Part shown: piece after piece, positions 34,673 through 43,534 of the stretch | Position numbering within the stretch: position 1 is the first letter of the stretch | How the letters are laid out: each line of letters opens with the position of its first letter | Source: Sediminihabitans luteus | GTDB lineage: Bacteria; Actinomycetota; Actinomycetes; Actinomycetales; Cellulomonadaceae | Assembly (NCBI RefSeq): GCF_002797595.1 | Contig: NZ_PGFE01000001.1 | Location: 682,001 to 746,000, forward strand | Direction: 5' to 3' | Length of the DNA stretch: 64,000 nt | The notes under the pieces: model-generated | What the model saw: the letters and a program-made list of their open reading frames with translations, nothing else | Database searches by the model: none | What the model was told of the DNA's origin: nothing | Program-made: the position numbers and the translations under genes

Positions 34673-34679
34673 GGGCGGG

Positions 34680-36002
34680 TCAGCTCTGGGGGATGTTCTG
34701 CTCCGCGTTGGCCCACCACTGCTCGACGAACTCGTCGACCGTGATGTTGCCGTACTGCAGCTCCTCGCCGAGGCGCTTGAACTCGGCCTCGATCGCACCG
34801 AAGCCCTGGACCGGGATCGGGGCGGACTCGGTGACGATGTCGGCGACCGAGTCCTCGTAGGCGACGACCTTCTCGTCGATCGAACCGGCCTCGACGTCCA
34901 TCGCGTCACGCTGGGCGGCCACGGCCGGGACGCCCTTCGAGGTGCCGAAGATCGTGCCGACCTCGGGGTCGTTGATCAGGAAGTCGATGAGCGCCGCGGC
35001 GGCGTCCGGGTGCTCGGAGCTCGACGAGGGCGCGAGCAGCATCGACGGCTTGTAGAACAGGTGCTGCTGGCCGTCGTCGCCCGCCGGGATCGGGAGCATC
35101 TCGATGTTCTCGGTGCCCGAGTCGGCGACGTAGCCCGCGAGGAAGTTGTCCCAGCTGACCTCGGCCGCGGCCTCGTTCGTGGTGAAGCCGGTGAGGGGCT
35201 CGAGCTGCTTGGCCTTCTCGACCGGGTAGACGGCCTTCGCGTCGCGCAGGTCGGCGGTCGAGTTGAGCCACTCCTTCATGTCGTCCTGCGTGAAGTTGAG
35301 CTGGCCGTCCTCGGTGAAGGGCTGCTCGCCGGACTGCATGAACCACTGCAGGAAGAACCAGAAGGTGACCGCGTAGTCGGCGCCGCCGTAGACGGCCGGG
35401 TCCTCGCTCGCGCCGGCCTTGGCGACGTCGAGGAACCACTGGTCGAACTCGTCCCACGTGTAACCGTCGGCCGGGGGCTCCATGCCGAGCGCGTCGGTGA
35501 TGTCGGCGTTGTAGAAGAGCGCGAGCGTGTTGGTGCTCGTCGGGATCGCGTACTGCTTGCCGTCGATCGCGCCCGACTCGAGCAGCGACTCGTCGAGGCC
35601 CGAGACGTCGAGGTTGACGCCCTCCTGCGCGCTCAGGTCGCCGAGCTGGCCGGTGGCGGCGTACTGGCGCAGGTACGACAGGTCCATCTGCATGACGTCG
35701 GGCAGTGCCTTGCCGGCGGCCTCGGTGTTGCGCGCGGTCCAGTAGTCGTCCCAGGCCTGGAACTGGGTCTGGACGGTGATGTTCGGGTGCGCCTTCTCGA
35801 ACAGGTCGACCGCCTGCTCGTACTTGGCGGCGCGGTCGTCGTTGCCCCACCACGCGAGCGAGATGGTGATGTCCTCGTCGGTCGAGACGGCGGCGGCGTC
35901 GCCGCCGGACCCGCTGTCGTCGCTCGAGGAGCAGCCGCTCAGGGCGAGTGCGAACACCGTGGTGACACCGAGTGCCATGGTGAGCTTGTTCCTGGTCTTC
36001 AT
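34680..36002 (-). CDS. ABC importer sugar-binding lipoprotein (cluster 2)
   Basis: A 440-residue CUT1-type solute-binding protein. Signal peptide with lipobox LALSGC (Cys24), an Asp/Ser/Gly linker, then ITISLAWWGNDDRAAKYEQA. AAGGAGG precedes the ATG at 36002. First gene of the operon with two permeases and the YesL-like protein. Two LacI-type operators in the upstream region tie it to the rhamnose-type regulon, so rhamnogalacturonan fragments are the likely ligand (inference). Confidence 0.93.
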   Translation of the reverse strand: MKTRNKLTMALGVTTVFALALSGCSSSDDSGSGGDAAAVSTDEDITISLAWWGNDDRAAKYEQAVDLFEKAHPNITVQTQFQAWDDYWTARNTEAAGKALPDVMQMDLSYLRQYAATGQLGDLSAQEGVNLDVSGLDESLLESGAIDGKQYAIPTSTNTLALFYNADITDALGMEPPADGYTWDEFDQWFLDVAKAGASEDPAVYGGADYAVTFWFFLQWFMQSGEQPFTEDGQLNFTQDDMKEWLNSTADLRDAKAVYPVEKAKQLEPLTGFTTNEAAAEVSWDNFLAGYVADSGTENIEMLPIPAGDDGQQHLFYKPSMLLAPSSSSEHPDAAAALIDFLINDPEVGTIFGTSKGVPAVAAQRDAMDVEAGSIDEKVVAYEDSVADIVTESAPIPVQGFGAIEAEFKRLGEELQYGNITVDEFVEQWWANAEQNIPQS

Positions 36003-36076
36003 GTGAGCCTCCTTGCTCGTTCCAACGTCGTCGTCGACGTCGTCCAGGCCCTGGGAGCCCCCTCGGCCGGTTCGAC

Positions 36077-36146
36077 TGAAACGATACAACACCCTCCCGA
36101 CCACTCCTGTCCACCTCTGTGCGGACGATGTTTGGTAACGATTCAA
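36077..36146. promoter_or_regulatory. Two LacI-type operators upstream of ABC operon 2
   Basis: TGAAACGATACA at 36077-36088 (same 12-mer as 29356-29367) and the weaker TGGTAACGATTCAA at 36133-36146, in the 208-bp divergent region between the binding-protein gene and the MFS gene. Confidence 0.72.
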
Positions 36147-36210
36147 TTCATCGCCGCGAATCGCAGGAAAGGGCTTACCTGATCGGGTTCCGACCACGTA
36201 GCGTCGTCGG

Positions 36211-37626
36211 GTGACCAGCCACCCTCCCCCGACCCGCCTGCGCTCGCTGCGCGGCTACCGGCTCTTCGTCGCCGCGCAGTTCGTCAACGTCTCGTCGGTC
36301 GGCATGCAGCGGATCGTCCAGGACTGGCTCGTGCTCGAGCTCACCGACAGCCCCGCCGCCGTCGGCGTCGCCGTGGCCCTGCAGTTCTTCCCCCTGCTGC
36401 TCGTCGGCCCCGCGGCCGGCGTCCTCGCCGACCGCCACGACAAGCGCCGCATCGTGCGCGCCACCACGACCCTCAGCGCGACGCTCGGACTCGTGCTCGC
36501 CGTGCTCGCCCTGACCGGCACGATCGAGGCCTGGCACCTGTACGCGGTCGCGGTCCTCCTGGGCCTCGTCCAGGCCGTCGACGGCCCTGCCCGCCAGGCC
36601 CTGGTCTCCGAGCTCGTGGGCGACGGGTCGCTGCGCACCGCGATCAGCACCAACAACGTGGTCGCCCAGCTCGCGGGCATGGTCGCCCCCGCGGTGGGCG
36701 GCGTGCTCATCGTCGTCGTCGGGGAGGGGTGGACCTTCGCGCTCACCGCCGTCCTCGCGCTCGCCGCGCTCGCCCTCCTGGCGGCGATCCGGTCGGACGA
36801 CGTGCGCGAACCCTCGCGCGTCGCGCGCGCTCGCGGCCAGGTACGCGAGGGCCTGCGGTACGTCGCGTCGCACCCGACCCTCGGCTGGTTGGTCGTGCTC
36901 GCGGGCTGCCTCGGGGCGTTCGGCATGAACGGCCCCGTGGTGCTCGCCGCGTTCGCCGACGAGGTGTGGCACACGGGGTCGGGCGGCTTCGGCTTCTACA
37001 ACTCGGTCGCAGCCGTCGGCGCGGTCGGCGGCATCGTGCTCGGCGCCCGCCTGCGCGCGCTCGACGCGCGCCTCGTCGTGCTCGCCGCGGGTGCGTTCGG
37101 CGCGGTCGAGATCGTGGCGGCGCTCATGCCCGTGCAGTGGGCGTTCGTGGTCTCGATCGCGCTCGTCGGCGCGGCCACGATGCTGTTCATCACGAGCGCC
37201 GCGACGCTCGTGCAGCTCCTGGCTCCCCGCGAGATGCGCGGCCGCGTGCTCGCGATCTACTCCCCCGTGCTGCTCGGCGGCCACGCCGCGGGCGGCCTGC
37301 TCGCGGGCCAGCTCACCGAGCACCTCGGGGTCCGGGTGGGACTCGTCATGGTCGGGCTCGCGGCGATCGCCTCGGCGGTCGTCGTGGGCGTCGCGCTCGC
37401 GCGCCGCGGCGTGCTGCGGCTGACGGCCGAGGCGCACGCCTCAGCGACGCTCGCCCCGTCGGACGCCGCCCGACCGTCGGACGCCGCCGCCCCGTCGGAC
37501 GTCGCAGGGCCGGCAGGCGCCGTCATCCCCGCGGACGCCGCACGGCCCGCCCGCCCGGCGTCGTCGGGCAAGCCCGTGGCGGACGTCGCCCGCGGCGTCG
37601 ACCCTCAGAGCCCGGCCTCGTCGTAG
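36211..37626 (+). CDS. MFS transporter, DHA3/EntS-like
   Basis: 471 aa, about 12 predicted membrane segments. Begins LRGYRLFVAAQFVNVSSVG and has the loop-2 motif GVLADRHDKRR typical of MFS. Such proteins usually export drugs or siderophores, yet this gene sits divergent from the sugar ABC operon with operators between; sugar efflux is one possibility. The ~65-residue C-terminal tail is low complexity (PSDAARPSDAAAPSDVAG), coded by an 18-bp repeat. Its 3' end overlaps the convergent GntR gene by 22 bp. GTG start. Confidence 0.85.
   Translation: MTSHPPPTRLRSLRGYRLFVAAQFVNVSSVGMQRIVQDWLVLELTDSPAAVGVAVALQFFPLLLVGPAAGVLADRHDKRRIVRATTTLSATLGLVLAVLALTGTIEAWHLYAVAVLLGLVQAVDGPARQALVSELVGDGSLRTAISTNNVVAQLAGMVAPAVGGVLIVVVGEGWTFALTAVLALAALALLAAIRSDDVREPSRVARARGQVREGLRYVASHPTLGWLVVLAGCLGAFGMNGPVVLAAFADEVWHTGSGGFGFYNSVAAVGAVGGIVLGARLRALDARLVVLAAGAFGAVEIVAALMPVQWAFVVSIALVGAATMLFITSAATLVQLLAPREMRGRVLAIYSPVLLGGHAAGGLLAGQLTEHLGVRVGLVMVGLAAIASAVVVGVALARRGVLRLTAEAHASATLAPSDAARPSDAAAPSDVAGPAGAVIPADAARPARPASSGKPVADVARGVDPQSPASS
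37456..37509 (+). repeat. 18-bp in-frame tandem repeat in MFS C-terminal tail
   Basis: Three units of CCGTCGGACGCCGCCGCC type (37456-37473, 37474-37491, 37492-37509). Confidence 0.8.
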
Positions 37627-38402
37627 AACCCGAGGATGTGGGCGCGCACGCGCTCGCACGCCTGCTCGGCCCGGCCCGCCTCGACGGCGTCGAGGATCCC
37701 GCGGTGCTCGGCACGCAGCCGCTCGGCCGTGCTCGTCCACGACGGCAGCGCCCGGCTGCCGACCGCGACGTACTGCGCGATCGCGCTGCGCAGCCCGGCC
37801 ATGATCGCCTCGACGAGGCCGTTGCCCGCGAGCGCCACGAGCTCGACGTGGAACCGGGCGTCGAGGTCCTGGAACTCCTCGGCGCTCAGCCCGGGCGCGT
37901 CCATGCGGTCGAGCAGGTCGTGCGCCTCGGCGAGCCGCGCGGCCACCGTTGCGGACGGAGGACTCGTGTCGGCCGTCGCGCCCGTGCTGGACGTCGCCAC
38001 CGTGTCGGACGTCGCCCCCGTGCCGGACGTCGCGGGGGCACCTGGCACCCCGGCGACCTCGCGTCGCGCGGCCTCGCCCACGGCCCAGGTCTCGAGCAGC
38101 ACACGGGTGCCGACGACGTCCGCGACGGGCAGCGTCCCGGACGCGACGTGCAGGCGCACGGCGGCGCCGAGCCCGGCGGCGGGGCGGTCGATCACGGTCG
38201 CGCCGGCCTCGGGGCCGGAGCCGACGGCGGTGCGCACGATCCCCATGGCCTCGAGGATGCGGACGGCCTCGCGCACCGAGGGGCGTGAGACGCCGAGCTC
38301 CTCGGCGAGCGCGCGCTCGGAGGGCAGGCGGGCGCCGAGGGCCCAGCGCCCTGCGGCGAGGTCGTGCTCGATCGCGGCGAGGACTCGTTCGTGGGTGCGC
38401 AC
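37605..38402 (-). CDS. FadR/GntR-family regulator of lactate utilisation (LutR/LldR-like)
   Basis: 265 aa. N-terminal winged helix (LGARLPSERALAEELGVSRPSVREAV) and a C-terminal FCD effector domain (DLDARFHVELVALAGNGLV). Divergent from lutABC with two perfect TGTGGTCNGACCACA palindromes between, matching the TGGTNNNACCA pattern of this family, so L-lactate is the expected effector. The FCD domain is interrupted at about residues 125-150 by Thr/Ser/Ala residues coded by an 18-bp repeat. GTG start at 38402. Confidence 0.88.
   Translation of the reverse strand: MRTHERVLAAIEHDLAAGRWALGARLPSERALAEELGVSRPSVREAVRILEAMGIVRTAVGSGPEAGATVIDRPAAGLGAAVRLHVASGTLPVADVVGTRVLLETWAVGEAARREVAGVPGAPATSGTGATSDTVATSSTGATADTSPPSATVAARLAEAHDLLDRMDAPGLSAEEFQDLDARFHVELVALAGNGLVEAIMAGLRSAIAQYVAVGSRALPSWTSTAERLRAEHRGILDAVEAGRAEQACERVRAHILGFYDEAGL
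37966..38037 (-). repeat. 18-bp in-frame tandem repeat inside the GntR regulator
   Basis: Four plus-strand units of GTGTCGGACGTCGCCCCC type code GTGATSDTVATSSTGATADT within the effector domain. Confidence 0.85.
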
Positions 38403-38449
38403 GGGCTCACTGTAACGACCGCCGTCCGCGTCCCGGGTCCGCGAGCGCC

Positions 38450-38499
38450 ATGTGGTCTGACCACATGGGCTACAGTGGGCCGCTGTGGTCAGACCACAG
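38450..38499. promoter_or_regulatory. Twin 17-bp GntR operators in the lut promoter
   Basis: Perfect palindromes ATGTGGTCTGACCACAT (38450-38466) and CTGTGGTCAGACCACAG (38483-38499), centres 33 bp apart, bracket a -10-like TACAGT (38471-38476). Such a pair would let the regulator close the lutABC promoter and its own. Confidence 0.88.
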
Positions 38500-38630
38500 C
38501 GCGGCCGACCGGTCCGCGCGGGTCGGGCGCACAGCGCGGACGGCCCCGTCCGCACCGGACGGTCCGGCGTACCGCGCGCGCGACGGCGCACCGCGCGGCA
38601 CGCTCGGAGTCTCGACGAGGAGGTTCTTCC

Positions 38631-39446
38631 ATGCGCATCGCCCTGACCGCGACGTGCGTCGCGGACGCGATGTTCCCGCAGGCACCGCGCGCGACCGTGC
38701 GGCTGCTCGAGCGCCTGGGCCACGAGGTCCACTTCCCCCAGTCGCAGACCTGCTGCGGGCAGATGCACGTCAACACCGGGTACATGGACGAGGCCGTGCC
38801 CGTGGTGCGCAACCACGTCGAGTCCTTCTCGCCCGTGCTCGACGGCGAGTGGGACGCGATCGTCGTCCCCTCGGGCTCGTGCACCGGATCGATCCGGCAC
38901 CAGCAGGGCATGGTCTGCCGCCGCGCCGGCCTCGACGCGCTCGGCGCGACCGCGGACGCCGTGGCCGCCAAGACCTACGAGCTCTCCGAGCTGCTCGTCG
39001 ACGTGCTCGGGCTGACCGACGTGGGCGCGTACTTCCCGCACCGCGTCACGTTCCACCCCACCTGCCACTCGCTGCGCATGCTGCGCGTGGGCGACCGCCC
39101 CGAGCGCCTGCTGCGCGCGGTCGAGGGCATCGACCTCGTCGAGCTGCCGGACGCCGACGGCTGCTGCGGGTTCGGCGGCACGTTCGCGCTCAAGAACGCC
39201 CCGACGTCGTCCGCGATGCTCGACGACAAGGTCGACGCGGTCCGCTCGACCGGGGCGACCGTGCTCGCGGCGGGCGACTACTCGTGCCTCATGCACATCG
39301 GGGGCGGCCTGCACCGGCAGCAGGTCCCGACCCGCACCATGCACCTCGCGGAGATCCTCGCGAGCACGCGCGAGCACCCCGTGTCACCGCCCACGAGCAT
39401 GTCGAGCGGCAGCGCGTCGGGCACCAGCACGGTGAGCGCCCGATGA
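38631..39446 (+). CDS. lutA: Lactate utilisation protein LutA (CCG-domain)
   Basis: 271 aa. Two CCG cysteine clusters (QTCCGQMH near residue 41 and ADGCCGFGG near 180) typical of LutA/LldE subunits of the L-lactate dehydrogenase complex, which oxidises L-lactate to pyruvate at the membrane. GAGGAGG lies 8 nt before the ATG. ATGA overlap with lutB. A C-terminal Ser/Thr-rich tail of about 25 residues is unusual. Confidence 0.93.
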   Translation: MRIALTATCVADAMFPQAPRATVRLLERLGHEVHFPQSQTCCGQMHVNTGYMDEAVPVVRNHVESFSPVLDGEWDAIVVPSGSCTGSIRHQQGMVCRRAGLDALGATADAVAAKTYELSELLVDVLGLTDVGAYFPHRVTFHPTCHSLRMLRVGDRPERLLRAVEGIDLVELPDADGCCGFGGTFALKNAPTSSAMLDDKVDAVRSTGATVLAAGDYSCLMHIGGGLHRQQVPTRTMHLAEILASTREHPVSPPTSMSSGSASGTSTVSAR

Positions 39447-41119
39447 GCACGTTCCTGGGCCTGCCGACCCGGCGCCGCGGCACCCCGACGACCGACGGGC
39501 CGCTCGGCCCCGTCCCGCACCCCGACGAGCCGCTGCGCTGGGGCGCGACCTTCCCCGAGGCCGCCCGCGCCGCCCTCGGCGACGCCCAGCTGCGCCGCAA
39601 CCTCGGCCACGCGACGTCGACCATCCGGGCCAAGCGCGCGGCCGTCGTCGGCGAGGTGAGCGACTGGGAGGCGCTGCGCGACGCGGGGTCCGCCGTCAAG
39701 GGACGCGTCATGGCCGACCTCCCGGCGCTGCTGGAACGGCTCGAGCAGAACGTGACCGCGCGGGGCGGCGTCGTGCACTGGGCGCGCGACGCGACCGAGG
39801 CGAACCGGATCGTCACCGAGATCGTGCAGGCCAAGGGCGTCGACGAGGTCGTCAAGGTCAAGTCGATGGCGACGCAGGAGATCGGCCTCAACGAGGCGCT
39901 CGCCGAGGCCGGGATCGCGGCGACCGAGACCGACCTGGCCGAGCTCATCGTGCAGCTCGCCGACGACATGCCGTCGCACATCCTCGTGCCCGCGATCCAC
40001 CGCAACCGCGAGGAGATCCGGCGGATCTTCCTCGAACGCATGGGCGACGCGCCCGCCGACCTGACCGACGCCCCGCGCGAGCTCGCGATGGCCGCCCGCG
40101 CGCACCTGCGCCGCAAGTTCCTCGCGGCGAAGGTCGCGATCAGCGGCGCGAACTTCGGGGTCGCCGACACGGGCACGCTCGCCGTCGTCGAGTCCGAGGG
40201 CAACGGCCGCATGTGCCTCACGCTCCCCGAGACCCTGATCACGGTCATGGGCATCGAGAAGCTCGTCCCCACGTACGACGACCTCGAGGTGTTCCTCCAG
40301 CTCCTGCCGCGCTCGTCGACGGGAGAGCGCATGAACCCCTACACGTCGCTGTGGACGGGCGTCACGCCGGGCGACGGACCGCAGGAGTTCCACCTCGTGC
40401 TGCTCGACAACGGCCGCACCCGGGCGCTCGCGGACGACGTGGGCCGGGCCGCGCTGCACTGCATCCGCTGCTCGGCCTGCCTCAACGTGTGCCCCGTGTA
40501 CGAGCGGGTCGGCGGGCACGCGTACGGCTCGGTCTACCCCGGCCCGATCGGGGCCGTGCTGACCCCGCTGCTGACCGGCGGCGCACCCGGCGAGGGGCTG
40601 GGCCACGACGACCCGAACGCTTCGCTGCCGTACGCGTCGACGCTGTGCGGCGCGTGCTTCGACGCGTGCCCCGTCAAGATCGACATCCCGTCGCTGCTCG
40701 TGCACCTGCGGGCGCGCGAGGTCGACGCGGACCGCGACCGCACCGTCCCCTCGGGCTGGGACGCGGCCATGCGCGCGGCCTCGGTCGTGATGGCGGACGC
40801 CGGTCGGTTCGCCCTCGCCGAGAAGGCGGCCGTGGTCGGTCGCGTCGTCGCCGGCCGCAAGGGGTACGTGCGCCGGCTCCCGCCGCCGCTGTCGGCGTGG
40901 ACGTCGTCGCGCGACCTCCCGGCGCCCGCGCGCCAGACGTTCCGCGACTGGTGGCGCGACGAGCACGAGGCTCCCCCGGGCGGGAATGTCCTCGGCGACG
41001 GCGTCCCGGGCGGCGGCACACCGAGCACCGTGCCCGACAGCAGTGCACCCACGAGCACTGCACCTACGAGCAGCGCACCCACGAGCAGTGCACCCACAAG
41101 CAGTGAGGACGAGCGATGA
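39443..41119 (+). CDS. lutB: Lactate utilisation iron-sulfur protein LutB
   Basis: 558 aa. An N-terminal LUD domain (about residues 60-300) is followed by two 4Fe-4S motifs, CIRCSACLNVCP (about 335) and CGACFDACP (about 400), and a C-terminal helical part. It passes electrons from lactate oxidation. The last ~35 residues are low complexity (TSSAPTSSAPTSS) from a 15-bp repeat, absent from typical LutB. Coupled to lutA and lutC by ATGA overlaps. Confidence 0.94.
   Translation: MSTFLGLPTRRRGTPTTDGPLGPVPHPDEPLRWGATFPEAARAALGDAQLRRNLGHATSTIRAKRAAVVGEVSDWEALRDAGSAVKGRVMADLPALLERLEQNVTARGGVVHWARDATEANRIVTEIVQAKGVDEVVKVKSMATQEIGLNEALAEAGIAATETDLAELIVQLADDMPSHILVPAIHRNREEIRRIFLERMGDAPADLTDAPRELAMAARAHLRRKFLAAKVAISGANFGVADTGTLAVVESEGNGRMCLTLPETLITVMGIEKLVPTYDDLEVFLQLLPRSSTGERMNPYTSLWTGVTPGDGPQEFHLVLLDNGRTRALADDVGRAALHCIRCSACLNVCPVYERVGGHAYGSVYPGPIGAVLTPLLTGGAPGEGLGHDDPNASLPYASTLCGACFDACPVKIDIPSLLVHLRAREVDADRDRTVPSGWDAAMRAASVVMADAGRFALAEKAAVVGRVVAGRKGYVRRLPPPLSAWTSSRDLPAPARQTFRDWWRDEHEAPPGGNVLGDGVPGGGTPSTVPDSSAPTSTAPTSSAPTSSAPTSSEDER
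41039..41107 (+). repeat. 15-bp in-frame tandem repeat at the lutB 3' end
   Basis: Four units of AGCAGTGCACCCACG type plus a partial, coding (SSAPT)n just before the stop at 41119. Confidence 0.9.
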
Positions 41120-41757
41120 GCGCGCGCGCAGAGATCCTGGCGAAGGTCCGCGAGGCCCTCGGCGCCGACCCCCTCGAGGTCCCCGTGCCGCGGGAGTACC
41201 GCGAGCGCGGCGACCTCAAGCCCGGTTCGGCCGCGGTCGTCGAGCTGCTCGTCGACCGGCTGGTCGACTACCGCGCGCACGTGCACCACGCGTCGGCCGC
41301 GGACGTCGCCGACGTCGTGGCCACGCTCCTGGCGGACGCCGGCACCGTCGTCGTCCCCGACGGCCTCGACGCGTCGTGGCTGGGCGCCCTGCCCGCGGCG
41401 ACGACGGTGCTGCACGACTCGCGCTCCGCGCCGCAGCCGGTCGAGGCCCTCGACGCGGCCGACGCCGTGGTCACCGCGGCGCGCGTCGCGTGCGCCGACA
41501 CGGGCACGATCGTGCTCGACGGCGAGAGCGACCAGGGCCGGCGCGCGATCAGCCTCGTGCCCGACGTGCACGTGTGCGTGGTGCGCACCGCGCAGGTCGT
41601 GCACCTGCTGCCCGAGGCCGTGCGTCTGCTCTCGGCGCACCCCGCGCGACCGCAGACGTGGATCTCGGGGCCGAGCGCGACGTCCGACATCGAGCTCCAG
41701 CGCGTCGAGGGCGTGCACGGGCCGCGCACGCTGCACGTGGTGCTGCTCGGCGCGTAG
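41116..41757 (+). CDS. lutC: Lactate utilisation protein LutC
   Basis: 213 aa LUD-domain protein (DUF162). Shows ADTGTIVLDG, LVPDVHVCVVRTAQVV and the end signature GPSATSDIELQRVEGVHGPR. Third subunit of the L-lactate oxidising complex; last gene of the operon. No clear terminator follows in 41758-41862. Confidence 0.93.
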   Translation: MSARAEILAKVREALGADPLEVPVPREYRERGDLKPGSAAVVELLVDRLVDYRAHVHHASAADVADVVATLLADAGTVVVPDGLDASWLGALPAATTVLHDSRSAPQPVEALDAADAVVTAARVACADTGTIVLDGESDQGRRAISLVPDVHVCVVRTAQVVHLLPEAVRLLSAHPARPQTWISGPSATSDIELQRVEGVHGPRTLHVVLLGA

Positions 41758-41862
41758 CCGCCACGCGCACGCGCCCAGGGCCCGGCGCGCTCAGGGTCCA
41801 GCGCGCTCAGCGTCCAGCACGTCCAGGATCCAGCGCGCCCCGGGCCCGGCGAACCCCGTCGC

Positions 41863-43374
41863 TCAGACGGCGAGCGGCACGTGCGCGCGCAGGGTCGCGG
41901 CGTGCGCGAGCACCGCGGCGACGACGTCCGGGTGCTCGCCGAGCGCGTCGGGCAGCAGCCCGGGCAGCGCGACGAGCGAGCGCACCGCGGCCTCGACGTC
42001 GCCGTCGGCCGCGCGCACGAGGGCGCGCAGCTCGTCGGCGCGCGGGTCGGCGAGCTCGGCGGCGTGCGCGGCGTCGAGGGTCGCGCGCACCACGAACAGC
42101 GCCCACGCGGCGAGGCCGTACGTCGCGCCGTCGGGCACCTGCCCCGCGGCGACGCGCTCGGCGAGCACCCCGCCCCAGCGCACCGGGATCTTCTGCGTGC
42201 CGTCCATCGCGACCTGCACGGTCGTGTGCCCGGTCGCGGGGTTCGCGAAGCGGGCGCGCAGCGCCGCCGCGTACGCCGGCAGGTCGAGCGGGCTGCCGTC
42301 GAGCGTCGCGGGGGCCTCGCGCTCGAGGTGCGCGTCGGCGTGCTCCATCACGGCGGCGTCGCCTACGACCTCGGCGATGGTGGTGCGGCCGGCGAGCGCA
42401 CCCGCGTACGCGAGGATCGAGTGGGTGCCGTTGAGCATGCGCAGCTTGGCCCGCTCGTAGGGCAGCACGTCGCCCGTGATCGTGGCCCCGGCGCGCTCCC
42501 ACGCGGGCCGCGGGCCCGCGAAGTCGTCCTCGACGACCCACTGGAAGAACGTCTCGGCCGCGACGAGGCCCTCGTCGCGGAAACCGCCGATCTCCTGCGC
42601 GAGCTCGTGGTGCGCGGGCGTGGTCGCGGGCACGATCCGGTCGACCATGCTGCACGGGAAGGTCACGGACGCCGCGATCCACGCCCGCAGCGGGTCGCCC
42701 GCGCGGCCCGGCAGGGCGGCGTCGACGGCCTCCCGGACGAGGCGCCCGAGCACACGGCCGTTGTCGGTCAGGTTGTCGCAGCTCAGCACCGTCAGCGGCA
42801 AGCCGTCGCTCGTGCGGCGGGCTGCCGCGTGCCGGGCCGCGAGCCCGCGCACGAGCATCCCGACCGCGCTCGTCGCGGGCGTCGCACGGTCCTCGGCGAC
42901 GAGCGCGTCGAGGTCGGCGCGCACCGCGGCGAGGTCGAGCGACCCGTCGCCCGTGCGCGTGTAGCCCTTCTCGGTCACGGTGAGCGTCACGACGTGCGTC
43001 GTCGGCGCGGCGATCGTCTCGAGCACGCGGGCCGTCTCGCCCGGCGACGCGACGTCGACGACCGCACCGACCACGCGCAGCGACGTCTCGTCGTGCTCGG
43101 TGCTCAGCAGCCCGTACCGGCCGCCCTGCGGCGCGAGCTGGTCGACCACGGTGCGCGAGCGCTGCGTGACGCCGAGGATCCCCCAGCGCGTGTCGCCCGT
43201 CGCCCGCGCGGCGTCCTCGGTGCACACCGCCTGGTGGGCGCGGTGGAACGCGCCGATCCCGAGGTGCACGATCCCGACCGAGGTCGGCGCGGGGTCCGGG
43301 TGGCCGACCCCCGCGGGGAGCACGGTGCTGCGGTCGAGGCGGGGCAACGCTGCCGCGCGGTCGTTCGTGGTCAT
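41863..43374 (-). CDS. Mannitol dehydrogenase-family uronate oxidoreductase (fructuronate or tagaturonate reductase)
   Basis: 503 aa NAD-dependent reductase, polyol-specific long-chain family. N-terminal Rossmann motif GIVHLGIGAFHRAHQAV and catalytic-domain segments TVTEKGYT, FPCSMVDRIVP, KLRMLNGTHS (catalytic Lys region) are intact. It probably follows UxaC in uronate breakdown. UxaA at the left edge would favour tagaturonate to altronate, but the fold does not tell UxaB from UxuB. ATG 43374 has GAGGA 5 nt upstream; a longer frame opens only at a TTG (43545) through a tandem repeat. Confidence 0.85.
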   Translation of the reverse strand: MTTNDRAAALPRLDRSTVLPAGVGHPDPAPTSVGIVHLGIGAFHRAHQAVCTEDAARATGDTRWGILGVTQRSRTVVDQLAPQGGRYGLLSTEHDETSLRVVGAVVDVASPGETARVLETIAAPTTHVVTLTVTEKGYTRTGDGSLDLAAVRADLDALVAEDRATPATSAVGMLVRGLAARHAAARRTSDGLPLTVLSCDNLTDNGRVLGRLVREAVDAALPGRAGDPLRAWIAASVTFPCSMVDRIVPATTPAHHELAQEIGGFRDEGLVAAETFFQWVVEDDFAGPRPAWERAGATITGDVLPYERAKLRMLNGTHSILAYAGALAGRTTIAEVVGDAAVMEHADAHLEREAPATLDGSPLDLPAYAAALRARFANPATGHTTVQVAMDGTQKIPVRWGGVLAERVAAGQVPDGATYGLAAWALFVVRATLDAAHAAELADPRADELRALVRAADGDVEAAVRSLVALPGLLPDALGEHPDVVAAVLAHAATLRAHVPLAV

Positions 43375-43385
43375 GATGTCCTCGG

Positions 43386-43490
43386 GGTCGGGTGCGTTCG
43401 GTGGGTCTGGTGCGGATGGGTCTGGTGCGGATGGGTCGGGTGCGGGTGGGTCGGGTGCGTGCGGTGGGTCTGGTGCGGCTGAGTCGGCTG
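43386..43490. repeat. 15-bp degenerate tandem repeat upstream of the uronate oxidoreductase
   Basis: About seven diverged units of GGATGGGTCTGGTGC type between the LacI stop and the oxidoreductase start. The frame is open through it (PDPSA-type translation), but the start at 43374 has the ribosome-binding site. Confidence 0.82.
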
Positions 43491-43534
43491 CCCGCGGTGG
43501 GTCGGTGCGTCCGGCGCGGCTGCGTGCCGGGTGG

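Noticed and set aside
41758-41862. Possible terminator after lutC
   Set aside because: GGGCCCGG/CCGGGCCC arms can be drawn but need bulges and a long loop; not convincing.
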